Shown here piece after piece: positions 1 through 8,253 of a stretch of DNA of 64,000 nt. The translations under genes and the position numbers were made by a program. Source of the DNA: Brevibacillus brevis NBRC 100599 (GTDB lineage Bacteria; Bacillota; Bacilli; Brevibacillales; Brevibacillaceae); NCBI RefSeq assembly GCF_000010165.1, contig NC_012491.1:357501-421500 (forward strand), written 5' to 3'. Position 1 is the stretch's first letter; every line of letters begins with the position of its first letter. The notes under the pieces are model-generated. The model had not been told where the DNA came from. It was given only the letters and a program-made list of their open reading frames with translations, and ran no database searches.

Positions 1-498
<498 letters not shown>

Positions 499-546
499 AC
501 ACACTCTTAGCAATCATGCGTATTCAGTTTTGAAGGAATGAGGCGA

Positions 547-599
547 AAAGCTGTATTCCCGATTACTTGTTAAAAGTAATGGAGAATGCAGCTTTTTTT
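547..599 (+). terminator. Intrinsic terminator of the rRNA operon
   Basis: AAAGCTGTATTC pairs with GAATGCAGCTTT (one G-U pair), an inner stem ATTACTT/AAGTAAT extends it, and a run of seven T follows. It lies about 50 nt after the 23S end, so the operon appears to stop here without 5S or tRNA genes. Confidence 0.9.
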
Positions 600-761
600 G
601 TATTTCCGCCAGTACGTACAAATCTGATTCAAAAAAATACGTGCTCTAATGAAAGGAGCGTGTGCACAGCCAAGATCGGCGAGTGTGGTCATTATTGTGA
701 TTCCAGTCGATTATGCTATGCTGAATGACATACAGCTTTTTCAAATGAAAGAGGGATTAAT

Positions 762-1436
762 ATGCTTATTCTTGCAGTGGAGGATGAAAAAGCGCTGCTT
801 CAGACAATTGCAGGAGTCCTGGCCGACGAAGGATATCAGGTGGATATGGCAGACCGCGGAGATGACGGCTTGTTATTGGCGGAACGCGGCATCTACGATT
901 TGCTAGTCCTAGACATTATGATGCCAGGAATGGATGGTCTTTCACTGGTGAGAACGTTGCGTACAAAAGGGATAATGACGCCGGTTTTATTTTTAACGGC
1001 AAAAGATAGCGTAGAGTCGAGAGTCGAGGGATTGGATGCCGGAGCAGACGATTATTTGGTCAAGCCGTTTGCGGCCGAAGAACTGACGGCGAGAGTGAGA
1101 GCCCTTTTGCGTCGACAAGGGAAACAGAACACAGAAGGCGAGCTGGCATACGGTCCTCTATCGCTGAAGATAAATGAATATGACGGGTTTGTTGATGATG
1201 AGCCGATGAAGTTAACCACGAAGGAGTACGAGCTACTCAAGTACTTCCTGCAAAATCGGGAGCAAATATTGACGCGCCAACAAATTTTTGACCGCGTATG
1301 GGGAATTGATTCAGAAGCGAATTACGGAGTGGTCGATTTGTATGTCCACTACCTGCGTAAAAAGCTGGGTGCTTACGAAGGCTTCATCCGAACGATCCGC
1401 AATGTGGGCTACATTTTGAAAAAGGAAAACAAATGA
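762..1436 (+). CDS. OmpR-family response regulator
   Basis: A 224-aa DNA-binding response regulator with an N-terminal receiver domain (residues 1-115) and a C-terminal winged-helix domain (about 125-220). Acidic residues are at D8/E9, the phospho-acceptor is D51 in LVLDIMMPG, and the conserved K is in YLVKPF. The start at 762 follows a GAGGGAT ribosome site. Its stop codon overlaps the start of the downstream kinase gene (ATGA), so the two are translationally coupled. A sigma-A-like promoter TTGTGA-N16-TATGCT at 695-722 is plausible. The closest families by eye are CiaR/ArlR-type regulators; the stimulus is not evident. Confidence 0.93.
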   Translation: MLILAVEDEKALLQTIAGVLADEGYQVDMADRGDDGLLLAERGIYDLLVLDIMMPGMDGLSLVRTLRTKGIMTPVLFLTAKDSVESRVEGLDAGADDYLVKPFAAEELTARVRALLRRQGKQNTEGELAYGPLSLKINEYDGFVDDEPMKLTTKEYELLKYFLQNREQILTRQQIFDRVWGIDSEANYGVVDLYVHYLRKKLGAYEGFIRTIRNVGYILKKENK

Positions 1437-2728
1437 TGTTTCGAAAAACGAGGATTCGGCTCGTAACGTTGAACGTAGTAGTGGTGCTTCTCTTGTTGAA
1501 CGGGCTGGGTAGCGCAGTCTACTACACGATGAAGTACCGTCTCTATTCGCAGGTGGATCGAGAAATGACCAAAGTCAGCCAAAGGCTGGCAGTTGATGCT
1601 TTGCCTCGACTCCATCGTATTGAAGACGACCCTTTTCCATACAACCGTCAGGAGAGGAAAAAGTTTAACGATCTAGATCGCCGATATGTTTTGCTCGTCT
1701 GGGATAGCTTTGGTCGTGTCATCGGGACGGCATTTAGTGATAGGCTGGAGCCAGAGGAGTATGCAAAATTCCAGCATAACGGAAAAGCAGACGGAATCGA
1801 AACAAAAACAGTGAATGGGCAAATCTACCGCATGCAGACAGTTACTGTTCCGAAAAAGGTCGTTGTAGGCAATCGGATACAGACTGCGTACCAGTTTCAA
1901 CTGATTTACAATCTGGCGCCTGAGCAAAACGTGCTGGACAGCTTGCTATACGTTGTCATGATCGGCGACATTATCAGTATTGTCATTGCGATTGTGGCTG
2001 GGTGGTTTTTGGCGAGAAGGGCACTAATCCCGATCCAAGTCTCGTGGGAAAAGCAGCAGCAGTTTATTGCCGATGCTTCTCATGAGCTGAGGACGCCGCT
2101 CACGGCCATCATGGTCAATCTAGAAAGGCTTTTCAAACACCCGGATCACACGATTGAGCAGGAAAGTGAAAAAATCATGATTGGGATGCAGGAGGCCAAG
2201 CGCTTGAGCAGGCTCGTCTCGGATTTGCTCACACTGGCTCGCAGTGATTCTAACGAGTTGCAGATCATGAATCAGACGCTGCGCTTAGACGAGGTAGCGA
2301 TCAAATGCACCCAGGTTTTTGCACAACTTGCCATCGCACGGGAAATTCGCCTCGAAACAGACATCCAGCAACCCATTGAGATGGTGGGGGACCAAGAACG
2401 TCTGCATCAGCTTATGGTTATCTTGCTGGACAATGCCTTGAAGTACACGAACGAAGATGGCCGGATTTATGTTTCTTGCAAAAAGGAAGGCGGTCGCGTT
2501 TCGATTCTTGTAAAAGACAGCGGGATCGGGATTTCCAAGGAGGATATTCCGTATTTGTTTGATCGCTTCTTCCGGGTGGATAAAATGCGCTCTCGTGCGA
2601 CAGAAGGAACAGGCTTGGGGCTTTCTATTGCCAAATGGATCGTGGATGCTCATCACGGAAAAATTCAGGTCAGCAGTGAGGTAGGTATCGGAACCAGTTT
2701 TTTGGTTACACTTCCAATAAAGCCGTAA
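1433..2728 (+). CDS. Membrane sensor histidine kinase
   Basis: A 431-aa cognate kinase of the preceding regulator. It has an N-terminal membrane segment (about 8-30), an extracellular loop of about 140 residues, and a second membrane segment (about 176-198). The HisKA domain carries the phospho-acceptor H217 in DASHELRTPL, and the HATPase domain has N-box DNALKY, DSGIGI and GTGLGLSIAKW motifs. No clear HAMP domain separates the second membrane helix from HisKA, as in CiaH-type kinases. ATG codons at 1433 and 1436 are both possible. A terminator follows immediately, so this is a two-gene operon. The ligand is unknown. Confidence 0.93.
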   Translation: MMFRKTRIRLVTLNVVVVLLLLNGLGSAVYYTMKYRLYSQVDREMTKVSQRLAVDALPRLHRIEDDPFPYNRQERKKFNDLDRRYVLLVWDSFGRVIGTAFSDRLEPEEYAKFQHNGKADGIETKTVNGQIYRMQTVTVPKKVVVGNRIQTAYQFQLIYNLAPEQNVLDSLLYVVMIGDIISIVIAIVAGWFLARRALIPIQVSWEKQQQFIADASHELRTPLTAIMVNLERLFKHPDHTIEQESEKIMIGMQEAKRLSRLVSDLLTLARSDSNELQIMNQTLRLDEVAIKCTQVFAQLAIAREIRLETDIQQPIEMVGDQERLHQLMVILLDNALKYTNEDGRIYVSCKKEGGRVSILVKDSGIGISKEDIPYLFDRFFRVDKMRSRATEGTGLGLSIAKWIVDAHHGKIQVSSEVGIGTSFLVTLPIKP

Positions 2729-2737
2729 ACAGATGGA

Positions 2738-2776
2738 AAGAACCGTTTTCCCAGAGTAGGGAATCGGTTCTTTTTT
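2738..2776 (+). terminator. Intrinsic terminator after the two-component operon
   Basis: The stem AAGAACCG..TTCCC / GGGAA.CGGTTCTT is followed by six T residues, 10 nt after the kinase stop codon. Confidence 0.9.
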
Positions 2777-2868
2777 CAGATAGTGGAGCAATTCCATTTA
2801 ACATACATTTATGTTTCAAATATCTCTAAATTGAGGTAAACTATAAGCAGAGAGGAGTGGTTGTACTC

Positions 2869-3156
2869 ATGAACATGACGATCACTAAAGCAGCGGTAGC
2901 ATGGTTTCGGGAAGAATGGGGATGCAAAGAAGGAGACAGCATTCGTTTTTTTGTCCGGTACGGAGGCGTTAGTACGGTCCAGGATTCATTCTCGATGGGG
3001 ATTGCCAAAGAGTTGCCGAATGAAATCGGCATTTCGGCAGTAGAGGATGGCATCACATTTTATATGGAAAAAGATGAGCTGTGGTATATGAATGGAAAAG
3101 GGCTGGTTGTCGATTATCGCCCAGAGACAGACGAAGTGGAATTTAAGCTGGATTAA
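2869..3156 (+). CDS. HesB/IscA-like fold protein (YneR-type)
   Basis: A 95-aa protein resembling the HesB/YadR/YfhF branch of the IscA fold. The visible pattern is a beta-rich small protein with RFFVRYGG near residue 26-33 and a C-terminal DYRPETDEVEFKL strand. The A-type Fe-S scaffold cysteines are absent (the only Cys is in the N-terminal WGCKEG), so an Fe-S carrier role is unlikely; the function of this branch is unknown. ATG 2869 is chosen because AGAGGAG at about 2850-2856 sits 12 nt upstream; GTG 2857 directly abuts the ribosome site. It is monocistronic. Confidence 0.8.
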   Translation: MNMTITKAAVAWFREEWGCKEGDSIRFFVRYGGVSTVQDSFSMGIAKELPNEIGISAVEDGITFYMEKDELWYMNGKGLVVDYRPETDEVEFKLD

Positions 3157-3183
3157 GTAAGGAAAATGATAGCGAGTAGGATG

Positions 3184-3212
3184 AAGGGCTCCGGATATTC
3201 GGGGCCTTTTTC
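3184..3212 (+). terminator. Intrinsic terminator
   Basis: AAGGGCTCCG pairs with CGGGGCCTTT (two wobble pairs) and is followed by a T run; it ends the HesB-like gene. Confidence 0.8.
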
Positions 3213-3299
3213 CATGTGCGAAAAAAACCGATATTATACTTTACAAACAAAAATGTATGTTATACTATGGGTGCATAAATGGAAAAAGGAGGAGGTTAC

Positions 3300-4211
3300 A
3301 TGCGTTTACTTGATTCTTACTTGGAGCTTGGCATTACGGGAATGGCACGTGCAGCTGTAGCAGGATGGTTCGACGGTCATTATGGGGCAGCTTTATTGGC
3401 AGGGTACTTCATGGATCGTGAGCACGATCTCCCTGAACATGTAAAAGAGGGCATTGAGCGGACATGCGAATCCTTCCGCAAGCAAAAACCTGAATGGTTT
3501 GTTCCACTAGATCAAGACGAGAAAGCTGACCCCTCCTTGTTACAGCACGTCATCGATGGCCTCCAGCAAAATGTGAAGCAGCTTCGGACATCAGGCCATG
3601 GACTAGCACTAGGTGTGTTGGCATTAAAAGCACTGCGCGAACGCCCTGATATGATCACTCCGACTGTGGTGGATGGCCTAGTCAGGATTCTCCAAGCGAC
3701 GACAGAAGACAGGAAAGACCGTTATTGGGGCATCGAGAATTACCATGGCATGACGATTGATGATGTCAAAGACGACGATGTTGCGCCTTACCATACAACA
3801 GCAGAGATGGCAGAGCGGGCGTTTGACGAGCTACATTTGGTTATACCGCCGCGTGATATTAACGGGGTACGTTATCATTTGGCAAGCGAGGTCGTTCATA
3901 ACATCACACAGGCTCATGCGTTAACAGATCTAGAGCGATTCGGTTATGAGGATATTGTGAAGCCTGGTATCGTAAACCATCGTCTTCAAATCTATTTGAA
4001 TCGCCATGTTCCTCCGTTCACTTTAGAGGATGAGGTGAAGGAGCCAGCTTTCGAGGAAATTTTTTCACCGCTATACTGGGAAAGGCTCTACAGCGATCCT
4101 CATGCATTGAAGCTTCCGTATGCTGCGTTGGATCTCTTAAAGCGGTTCCCGTCGGAGAAGAGAGCTCTTGCCGAACGTAATTTGTGCAAGCTTTTGACGA
4201 TTACGGATTAA
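3300..4211 (+). CDS. Conserved protein of unknown function
   Basis: A 303-aa soluble protein I do not recognise with confidence. The start ATG 3300 follows the very strong site AAAGGAGGAGG at 3286-3296. The N-terminal half is alpha-helical (for example GHYGAALLAGYFMDREHDL and a HGLALGVLALKAL segment); it is rich in His and acidic residues (ENYHGMTIDDVKDDD, SEVVHNITQAHALTDLE) that could bind metal. There is a slight resemblance to questin-oxidase-like helical proteins, which I do not regard as proof. No signal peptide or membrane helix is visible. It is flanked by terminators and is monocistronic. Confidence 0.75.
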   Translation: MRLLDSYLELGITGMARAAVAGWFDGHYGAALLAGYFMDREHDLPEHVKEGIERTCESFRKQKPEWFVPLDQDEKADPSLLQHVIDGLQQNVKQLRTSGHGLALGVLALKALRERPDMITPTVVDGLVRILQATTEDRKDRYWGIENYHGMTIDDVKDDDVAPYHTTAEMAERAFDELHLVIPPRDINGVRYHLASEVVHNITQAHALTDLERFGYEDIVKPGIVNHRLQIYLNRHVPPFTLEDEVKEPAFEEIFSPLYWERLYSDPHALKLPYAALDLLKRFPSEKRALAERNLCKLLTITD

Positions 4212-4227
4212 TAAAATCTCACAAATA

Positions 4228-4268
4228 AAAAGAACAGGGAGGCCAATGGGCACTCTCTGTTCTTTTTC
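4228..4268. terminator. Bidirectional intrinsic terminator
   Basis: The stem AAAGAACAGGGAG / CTCTCTGTTCTTT has A runs on the left and T runs on the right. It lies between two convergent genes (stop codons at 4211 and 4287) and can serve both. Confidence 0.85.
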
Positions 4269-4286
4269 ACTTCGAATGAGCGTCAT

Positions 4287-5435
4287 CTACCAGGTAGGAA
4301 TGACTGTCGTAGTAGACTCCCGATTTGCATAGTAGCTTTTATGCTCGATCAGGGCATTGCGAATGGCAGACTCATTGATGTCAAAACCGATCCCTGGCGT
4401 TGTCGGTACAGCCAGCATGCCAGGTGCTGCAAAATCGATGACAGGTGTCACGATATCTTCCGCAAAGTAGCGATGCGAAGGGGATGTATCGCCGGCAATC
4501 GTGAAGTTGCTAAGCGAGGCCATCGCGATATTATGCGCCCGTCCAATTCCTGCCTCCAGCATTCCTCCGCACCATACAGGTACGCCGCGTTTCTCACACA
4601 GGTCATGAATCTTCTTGGCATCTGTCAGACCGCCTACGCGACCGATTTTGATGTTGATAATCCGGCAACTGCCGAGCTCGAGAGCTTTGCGGGCATCTTC
4701 TACTGTATGGATACTTTCATCGAGGCAGATCGGCGTTTTCAGTTCTCTTTGCAAGGTCGCATGGTCGATGATGTCATCATGAGCCAATGGCTGTTCAATC
4801 ATGATCAAACCGAAGCCGTCTAAAGCCTTCAGCATCTCCATGTCTGCCAGCGTATACGCAGAGTTTGCGTCCGCCATCAGTGGAACATCTGGTCCAAATG
4901 TGTTGCGGATCGCACGCATTGGCTCGACATCAAAGCCCGGTTTGATTTTCACTTTGATCTTTTTGTAGCCGTCACGGATGAAGCCTTCTACGCGTTGCAG
5001 CAGTTTTTCGATAGTCGGCTCGATTCCGATACTCACACCGACGTCAATCGTCGTACGAGTTCCGCCCAATGCTTGGGAGAGGGAGAGACCGTTCATTTTG
5101 GCGTACAAATCCCAGACGGCACCTTCCAAGGCAGCTTTGGCCATGTGGTTGCGGCGCATCCAAGAGAAGAGGCGGGATACATCATCAGGATGCTCGATCT
5201 CCCGTGAAAACAGCTGCGGGATCAAATACTTTTCGAGCATGTACCAGACCGTATCGACATCTTCCTCGTTGTAAACAGGGACGTCCATCGCGACGCTTTC
5301 ACCGAAGCCGACATGGGCACCGCTGTACGCACGTACCAGAATGCATTCCTTGTGGGTTTCGACTCCCATGCTCGTCTCAAAAGGGGAATTCAACGGAATT
5401 TTGATTCGTTGCAGGTCCACGCGTTCGATTTTCAT
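4287..5435 (-). CDS. N-acylamino acid racemase / o-succinylbenzoate synthase family enzyme
   Basis: A 382-aa member of the enolase superfamily, NAAAR/OSBS branch. The catalytic set is intact: KxK at K161/K163 in KKIKVKIK, metal ligands D189 (MADAN), E214 (IEQP) and D239 (LDES), and second base K263 (NIKIGRVGG). These positions coincide with the numbering I recall for the Amycolatopsis racemase. No menaquinone genes surround it; instead it follows an M20 amidohydrolase and a YfcC-type transporter, which favours N-acylamino-acid (for example N-succinyl) racemisation over menC function. ATG 5435 is preferred over ATG 5441 because the GAGGAGA site is 8 nt away. It is the last gene of a sigma-54-type operon. 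Confidence 0.88.
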   Translation of the reverse strand: MKIERVDLQRIKIPLNSPFETSMGVETHKECILVRAYSGAHVGFGESVAMDVPVYNEEDVDTVWYMLEKYLIPQLFSREIEHPDDVSRLFSWMRRNHMAKAALEGAVWDLYAKMNGLSLSQALGGTRTTIDVGVSIGIEPTIEKLLQRVEGFIRDGYKKIKVKIKPGFDVEPMRAIRNTFGPDVPLMADANSAYTLADMEMLKALDGFGLIMIEQPLAHDDIIDHATLQRELKTPICLDESIHTVEDARKALELGSCRIINIKIGRVGGLTDAKKIHDLCEKRGVPVWCGGMLEAGIGRAHNIAMASLSNFTIAGDTSPSHRYFAEDIVTPVIDFAAPGMLAVPTTPGIGFDINESAIRNALIEHKSYYANRESTTTVIPTW

Positions 5436-5455
5436 ATTCATCTCTCCTCAACCGT

Positions 5456-6595
5456 TCATTTGGATTGTCGCTCAAACGTATTCAATACCGTTCTTGCCAA
5501 AATCTCGATGCCGTCTAGCAGCGCTTCTTTTTCAAAAGTCATCTGCGGGTGATGAAGTCCTGGTGTCAGGCCACAGCCTAAACCAAGCATGGTCGCACGA
5601 AGCTGTGGCCGTTCCTTGGTGTAGTAGTGGAAGTCTTCCGCGCCCGGTGTCTGAATCGGCGGTTCGAGCTTTTCTGCCCCAAAGGTTTGGGTAATGGCAT
5701 CCGCCATGATCAGTCTCGCTTCTTCGTTCACTTCCGCCGCATAGACGCGTTCAGTGATCTCGTAAGACAGCTCAACTTCATATAGACGGGAAACGTGCTG
5801 CAAAATGTGCTCGACACGGGCAAATAGGGCGTGAATGACTTCATTCGTCTGTGCCCGTAGGTCCAAGTGGAACTGCGCCGAGCCCGGAATGATATTGCTG
5901 CTTTTGCTGCCAGCGGAAAGCTGCGTCATTTTGACGGAATAAGGGACGAGCGGATCGAGATGAATGCCTTTTAACTGCTCGACAATCGCAGCGGCTACCT
6001 CGATAGCGTTGACTCCGAGGTGAGGCCGTGCGCCATGAGCATCGGCACCCTTGATGTGCCCGAATACTGTACCTGCCGCTCCGTGCATGATGGCAGAAGC
6101 AGCTGTACCGCGTGGGATTTCTTGAATGGGACGAAGGTGGACACCGTACAGAAAATCAATATCGTCCACTACCTGCTTGTTCACCATCGCAAGTGCGCCA
6201 TTTCCGCTTTCTTCTGCTGGCTGGAAAATGAGCTTTAGGCGCCCAGGGAGCTGGACGTCCATTGCTTGCAGAACCATGAGGACGCCTAATGCCATGGTCA
6301 TATGCGCATCGTGTCCGCAGGAATGATTTGCGGTAAAGACGCCGTTTACTTCTTGCCAAAGGGCGTCCATGTCTGCTCGTACGCCTACAGTCAATTTTCC
6401 TGGCGTCAGATCGCCCCATTCGCCAACCACTCCCGTCACGTCATCAAAGGTAGTGACGTGGCAATGATGTTTTTTCAAGAAGTCAGCAATGAATGAGGTA
6501 GTTTGGACTTCCTCCCAGCTTATCTCTGGATGCTGGTGTAAATGCTCGTATAGAGAAAAAATGGCGGGCTGCAATTGTTTGATCGTTGTGCGCAT
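5456..6595 (-). CDS. M20-family amidohydrolase (N-acyl-L-amino acid hydrolase type)
   Basis: A 379-aa zinc peptidase/amidohydrolase of the M20D (hippurate hydrolase/aminoacylase) type. Metal-binding and catalytic segments are visible: NHSCGHDAHM, QPAEESGNGA, a GVHLRP segment, and the C-terminal TPGAEDFHYY and LHHPQM. A dimerisation domain inserted around residues 175-290 is typical. The start is ATG 6595 after ATGGAGGAACC; the longer frame to 6625 has no ribosome site. The spacing to the downstream racemase is 20 nt. Context suggests it deacylates N-acyl amino acids taken up by the neighbouring transporter and racemised by the downstream enzyme. Confidence 0.9.
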   Translation of the reverse strand: MRTTIKQLQPAIFSLYEHLHQHPEISWEEVQTTSFIADFLKKHHCHVTTFDDVTGVVGEWGDLTPGKLTVGVRADMDALWQEVNGVFTANHSCGHDAHMTMALGVLMVLQAMDVQLPGRLKLIFQPAEESGNGALAMVNKQVVDDIDFLYGVHLRPIQEIPRGTAASAIMHGAAGTVFGHIKGADAHGARPHLGVNAIEVAAAIVEQLKGIHLDPLVPYSVKMTQLSAGSKSSNIIPGSAQFHLDLRAQTNEVIHALFARVEHILQHVSRLYEVELSYEITERVYAAEVNEEARLIMADAITQTFGAEKLEPPIQTPGAEDFHYYTKERPQLRATMLGLGCGLTPGLHHPQMTFEKEALLDGIEILARTVLNTFERQSK

Positions 6596-6664
6596 GGTTC
6601 CTCCATCGGTTTGTTCGTACGCCAATCTATTTGACGCAGCCAGTTTAGTGAATTAGCTCATTTA

Positions 6665-8074
6665 TTACGAAACGCCGATTGTCACTGCTACAATGAGCGC
6701 GATTGAGGCGATCACGGCCCAACCTGCTAGTAGCTTCCAAATGAATTTGACCCATTTCTCATACGGAATGCCTGCAACAGCCAGATAGCCCATCAACGCA
6801 GAAGAAGTCGGGATAATGGAGTTGGTGACCGCATCGCCGTATTGGAAGGCAAGAACCGCAATCTGACGTTGGATGCCGAGCAAGTCCGCAATCGGTACCA
6901 TGATCGGCATTGTTGTCGCTGCCTGTCCACTACCGGAAGAAATAAAGAGATTGAGAAAGGCTTGAATTACAAACATAGCCAGAACGGTTACGGCATCTGG
7001 CAAATGACCAATCGCCGAAGTCAGACTGTTAATCATCGTATCGATAATTTTTCCGTCTTCCAGGACGACCGTAATCGCACGGGCAAAACCGACGATCAGC
7101 GCTCCAAACGTAACAGCTCTCGCACCAGCGACGAAGGAATCAAACAGCGTATTGACCGACAAACCTCCGACGAGACCAGCAACAAGGCCCATGATCAGGA
7201 AGGAAGCGGTAAGCTCGGTCAGGAACCATTCGTACTTGAATACACCGTATACGTTGAAGGCGAGGCCACAGACCATTACCAGGAAAACGAGCTTGTGGCG
7301 TGCATTCAGATCGGGAATGTCTACTGTTGCCTGTTCTTGACTTGCGTGATTCTCCACGCCATAAAGCACGCTCTTGGTCGGGTCTGCTTTGACACGATAC
7401 GCATAGCGCATGACGTACCAGATGGCAAAAGCGAGTACGAAGACATACACAACAGCGCGGAAGGTAAGACCAGAGAAGAGCGGCAATTGCGCGAGGGACT
7501 GTGCCACCCCAACCGTAAATGGATTGATCATCCCACCCATGAAGCCGGCTGCTGCCCCCATGGTGATCATGGCTGTACCTGTTACGGCATCAAAGCCCAT
7601 TGCACGAGCCAGCGCGATACCGATCGGAACGAAGATGATGCTTTCTTCTGCCATTCCCATCGTAAATCCACCAATGGAGAAGAGGAACATGGAAGCAGGA
7701 ATGAGCAGCTTTTCCCGACCTTCCAAGTGTCGGACACCTTTATTGATCCCGGCCTCAATCGCTCCTGTCTGGCGGATGATTCCGAATACACCGCTTACAA
7801 TAAAGATGTAGAAAATGATTTGCGCACCTTTTTGCATCCCTTCTGGAATCGCTTTGAACATGTCAAAGAACGAGACCGGATCACTTTCCACAGGATGGTA
7901 GCTGCCGTTGACGACGATGGTTTTGCCTGAGGCAGCGTCCTTGACGCGATCGAATTCACCAGCCGGAAGCACGTAGGAAGCCAGGGCTGCCAAAATGATG
8001 ATGATAAAGAGAATGGCATAGGTATGCGGCACAGAAAAACGTTTCTTTGCAGGTTTCAATGGATGTGTAGACAT
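6665..8074 (-). CDS. YfcC/DcuC-like family transporter
   Basis: A 469-aa polytopic membrane protein with about 12 predicted helices starting at residue 15 (HTYAILFIIIILAALASYVL). It contains an extracellular loop with EFDRVKD near the N-terminus, a conserved GFTMGMAEESI segment, and a GGMINPFTVG motif as in the YfcC/C4-dicarboxylate-carrier-like superfamily. The start ATG 8074 lies 8-9 nt after GCGAGGTGACC. It is the first gene of the operon transcribed from the sigma-54-type promoter at 8106-8122. The substrate is unknown; an N-acyl amino acid or peptide is inferred from the downstream enzymes. Confidence 0.87.
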   Translation of the reverse strand: MSTHPLKPAKKRFSVPHTYAILFIIIILAALASYVLPAGEFDRVKDAASGKTIVVNGSYHPVESDPVSFFDMFKAIPEGMQKGAQIIFYIFIVSGVFGIIRQTGAIEAGINKGVRHLEGREKLLIPASMFLFSIGGFTMGMAEESIIFVPIGIALARAMGFDAVTGTAMITMGAAAGFMGGMINPFTVGVAQSLAQLPLFSGLTFRAVVYVFVLAFAIWYVMRYAYRVKADPTKSVLYGVENHASQEQATVDIPDLNARHKLVFLVMVCGLAFNVYGVFKYEWFLTELTASFLIMGLVAGLVGGLSVNTLFDSFVAGARAVTFGALIVGFARAITVVLEDGKIIDTMINSLTSAIGHLPDAVTVLAMFVIQAFLNLFISSGSGQAATTMPIMVPIADLLGIQRQIAVLAFQYGDAVTNSIIPTSSALMGYLAVAGIPYEKWVKFIWKLLAGWAVIASIALIVAVTIGVS

Positions 8075-8105
8075 GAGGTCACCTCGCTTTTTTTTGCTTA
8101 TGACA

Positions 8106-8122
8106 AGCAAGGGTCGTGCCAA
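8106..8122 (-). promoter_or_regulatory. Sigma-54 (-24/-12) promoter
   Basis: On the minus strand the sequence reads TTGGCACGACCCTTGCT, a full match to YTGGCACG-N4-TTGCW. The -24 GG is at 8120-8119 and the -12 GC at 8108-8107. It lies about 32 nt before the transporter start, and the gene encoded just upstream is a sigma-54 activator, so the promoter and regulator support each other. Confidence 0.93.
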
Positions 8123-8194
8123 GTGTCGAAATTTCCCGAATATAAGCGTTTTCAGTGGATTTTCAACGGCAAGGGAAGGGAAGAAAATGAGCTT

Positions 8195-8235
8195 TAGGAA
8201 TGTTTATTAGGTTTTATGCAGCCTAATACATCCTA
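8195..8235. promoter_or_regulatory. Probable upstream activator site (nested palindrome)
   Basis: There is an inner inverted repeat ATTAGG-N10-CCTAAT flanked by an outer repeat TAGG.ATGT / ACAT.CCTA. It sits about 75-115 bp upstream of the -24 element, the normal place for an enhancer-binding protein site. Binding by the adjacent activator is inferred. Confidence 0.7.
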
Positions 8236-8253
8236 TTATTCAATGGGCGGATG

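Noticed and set aside
6842..7930. A 362-codon open frame on the plus strand
   Set aside because: It is antisense to the YfcC-type transporter gene and looks like a mirror frame of hydrophobic codons; no start context.
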